This document shows positions 5,092-6,448 of a stretch of 6,448 nucleotides of DNA, one piece after another. The first letter of the stretch is position 1. Every line of letters starts with the position of its first letter. The DNA comes from Betaproteobacteria bacterium (GTDB lineage: Bacteria; Pseudomonadota; Gammaproteobacteria; Burkholderiales; Burkholderiaceae_C): NCBI GenBank assembly GCA_009925955.1, contig RFPX01000076.1, positions 1 through 6,448 of the forward strand, read 5' to 3'. Below the pieces are notes generated by a model that did not search any database, had not been told where the DNA came from, and saw only the letters and a list, made by a program, of their open reading frames with translations. A program made the position numbers and the translations under genes.

Positions 5092-6448
5092 ATGATCTCC
5101 AGACGAAAACTGGCGGGCGGTCTGTTCCTGGGCACAGGCGCCGCCTGCGGCTTGGCACACCCACTGGTGTGGGCACACAGCACCGACGCTTCAAGCGACA
5201 CGTCGCGTGCGCTGCATGCGCTCAACCGCCTGGCCTATGGGCCCCGGCCCGCTGACATTCAGGCCATGCAGGCCCAAGGTGCGCAAGCCTGGCTGAACCA
5301 CTTCCTGGCCGAGCAACTGGAGCCGCAAAGGCTGACCATTCCCACCGCACTGGCCAGTCGGCTGCAGGGCCTGGAGACCTTGGAACTGAGCCAAGCCGAA
5401 CTCTTGGGGCGATTCAGGAGGGTGGCACAGGCGGCCACCACCGCAGCATCGCCTCGGGCGTCCGACGCCGCAGACCCCAACACCATGGACGGCGCCATGC
5501 GCAACCCCACCATGGGTTCGGACAGCGCCGAGGGGGGCAATGCCGAAGCGGCCCAAGCGCGTGCCCGCCGTGAGTATGTGCGCCCCGTGGTGCTGCAAGC
5601 GGCCCAGGCCCGCTTGGCCCGGGCCATCGAAAGCCCCGCCCAGCTCAACGAGGTGCTGGTCGAGTTCTGGTTCAACCACTTCAATGTGTTCATTGGCAAG
5701 GGGCCCGTGTCGGTACTGGCGGGTGCCTATGAACGCGAGGCGATCCGGCCTCATGTGCTGGGCCGGTTCAGAGACCTGCTGGGTGCCACAGCCAAGCACC
5801 CGGCCATGTTGCTGTATCTGGACAACGCACAAAGCGTGAGGCCGGGATACCGTGCACCGGCCCTGCAGGCCATGGCCAACCCCAACGCCCCGCGGCTGAG
5901 CGGCTTGAACGAAAACTACGCGCGCGAGTTGATGGAGCTGCACACCCTGGGGGTGGACGGCGGCTACACGCAGCAGGATGTGACGGAACTGGCCCGCATG
6001 CTCACCGGCTGGACGATCGACGGCCGCTCGGCGCGCCTCGGGCGTTCAGGGCCGCTGTTTGTATTCGACCCCAGCCGACACGACAACGGCGTTAAACGCT
6101 GGATGGGGCACACCATTGAGCCGGCCGGTCAGGCTGAAGGCGAGCGGGCACTGGATGTCTTGGCGGCCCACCCCGCCACGGCGCGCCACATCGCCTTCAA
6201 GCTGGCGCAAGCCTTCGTGGCCGATCAGCCGCCTGCTGCCCTGGTCGGCCGTCTGGCCGAGCGCTTCTTGAGCACCCAGGGCGACCTGAAGGCGCTCACC
6301 CGCGAGCTCATCACGTCGGATGAGTTCTGGCAGCCTGAGCGCTACGGCGTGAAGTTCAAGACGCCGTACCACTACCTGATCAGCAGCCTGCGGGCGCTGG
6401 GCTTGGGTGCACCAGCCGATGTGGGGCCTCTGCTGCAGGTCTTGGCCC
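5092..6448 (+). CDS. Tat-exported DUF1800 family protein (3' end outside the window)
   Basis: The frame is open from the ATG at 5092 to the window end and gives 452 residues; complete family members are commonly around 450-600 residues. GGAAG (5080-5084) lies seven bases before the start. The N-terminus is a twin-arginine signal (SRRKLAGG, 3-10), followed by a hydrophobic stretch and a possible cleavage site after VWA (26-28). Cys19 is a poor lipobox candidate because it is preceded by GAA. The DUF1800 hallmarks are LNRLAYGPRPADI (44-56), FWFNHFNVF (192-200), GLNENYARELMELHTLGV (271-288) and GGYTQQDVTELARMLTGW (290-307). The family's function is unknown; the genes are usually paired with a downstream DUF1501 gene, also Tat-exported, in a two-gene unit, so the partner should start just beyond base 6448. 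Residues 112-160 form a polar, low-complexity insertion within the N-terminal part. Confidence 0.93.
   Translation, partial: MISRRKLAGGLFLGTGAACGLAHPLVWAHSTDASSDTSRALHALNRLAYGPRPADIQAMQAQGAQAWLNHFLAEQLEPQRLTIPTALASRLQGLETLELSQAELLGRFRRVAQAATTAASPRASDAADPNTMDGAMRNPTMGSDSAEGGNAEAAQARARREYVRPVVLQAAQARLARAIESPAQLNEVLVEFWFNHFNVFIGKGPVSVLAGAYEREAIRPHVLGRFRDLLGATAKHPAMLLYLDNAQSVRPGYRAPALQAMANPNAPRLSGLNENYARELMELHTLGVDGGYTQQDVTELARMLTGWTIDGRSARLGRSGPLFVFDPSRHDNGVKRWMGHTIEPAGQAEGERALDVLAAHPATARHIAFKLAQAFVADQPPAALVGRLAERFLSTQGDLKALTRELITSDEFWQPERYGVKFKTPYHYLISSLRALGLGAPADVGPLLQVLA

Overview
The window looks like chromosomal DNA from a GC-rich betaproteobacterium of the order Burkholderiales, probably Comamonadaceae-like. 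This rests on the order 'end of a cytochrome c oxidase gene, convergent DUF2909 (twin-transmembrane) gene, SURF1', which is typical of Burkholderiales cox loci, on the strong G/C preference at third codon positions, and on the two Tat-exported proteins at the right. No rRNA, tRNA, CRISPR array, integrase or recognisable insertion sequence is visible. The taxonomy is an inference from layout and style, not from a marker gene.

Left part (1-797): the last nine codons of a protein that is probably cytochrome c oxidase subunit III, a bidirectional hairpin terminator, a 73-residue two-helix membrane protein on the minus strand (DUF2909-like), and the first 150 residues of the oxidase assembly factor SURF1. 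The start codons of the last two genes overlap head to head. SURF1 homology stops abruptly at about base 797, beside a 12-base alternating purine-pyrimidine tract. The second membrane helix is lost and does not reappear in the window, so the gene is broken here.

Middle part (about 798-3643): sequence foreign to the cox locus. A minus-strand coding segment (757-1065) runs into the back of SURF1 and has itself probably lost its natural 3' end. After a 145-base divergent spacer with a TTCGG direct repeat and a perfect 14-base palindrome comes an 810-residue protein (1211-3643) that I do not recognise. It is soluble, lacks a signal peptide or membrane segment, has a long helical, linker-divided N-terminal part and a C-terminal domain that looks rich in beta strands. 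Its GC content is visibly lower than that of its neighbours. This is the most interesting object in the window. A secreted effector or other accessory function is possible but unproven.

Right part (3774-6448): an ordinary-looking set of genes on the plus strand: a Tat-exported dienelactone hydrolase family protein with all its catalytic residues, a small antibiotic-biosynthesis-monooxygenase-fold protein 17 bases downstream (probably one operon), and a Tat-exported DUF1800 protein cut by the window end. DUF1800 genes are usually followed by a DUF1501 gene, which would lie just outside.

Taken together, the window captures a rearrangement breakpoint: a normal cox cluster is joined inside SURF1 to accessory DNA, which is followed by an unrelated housekeeping-like locus.
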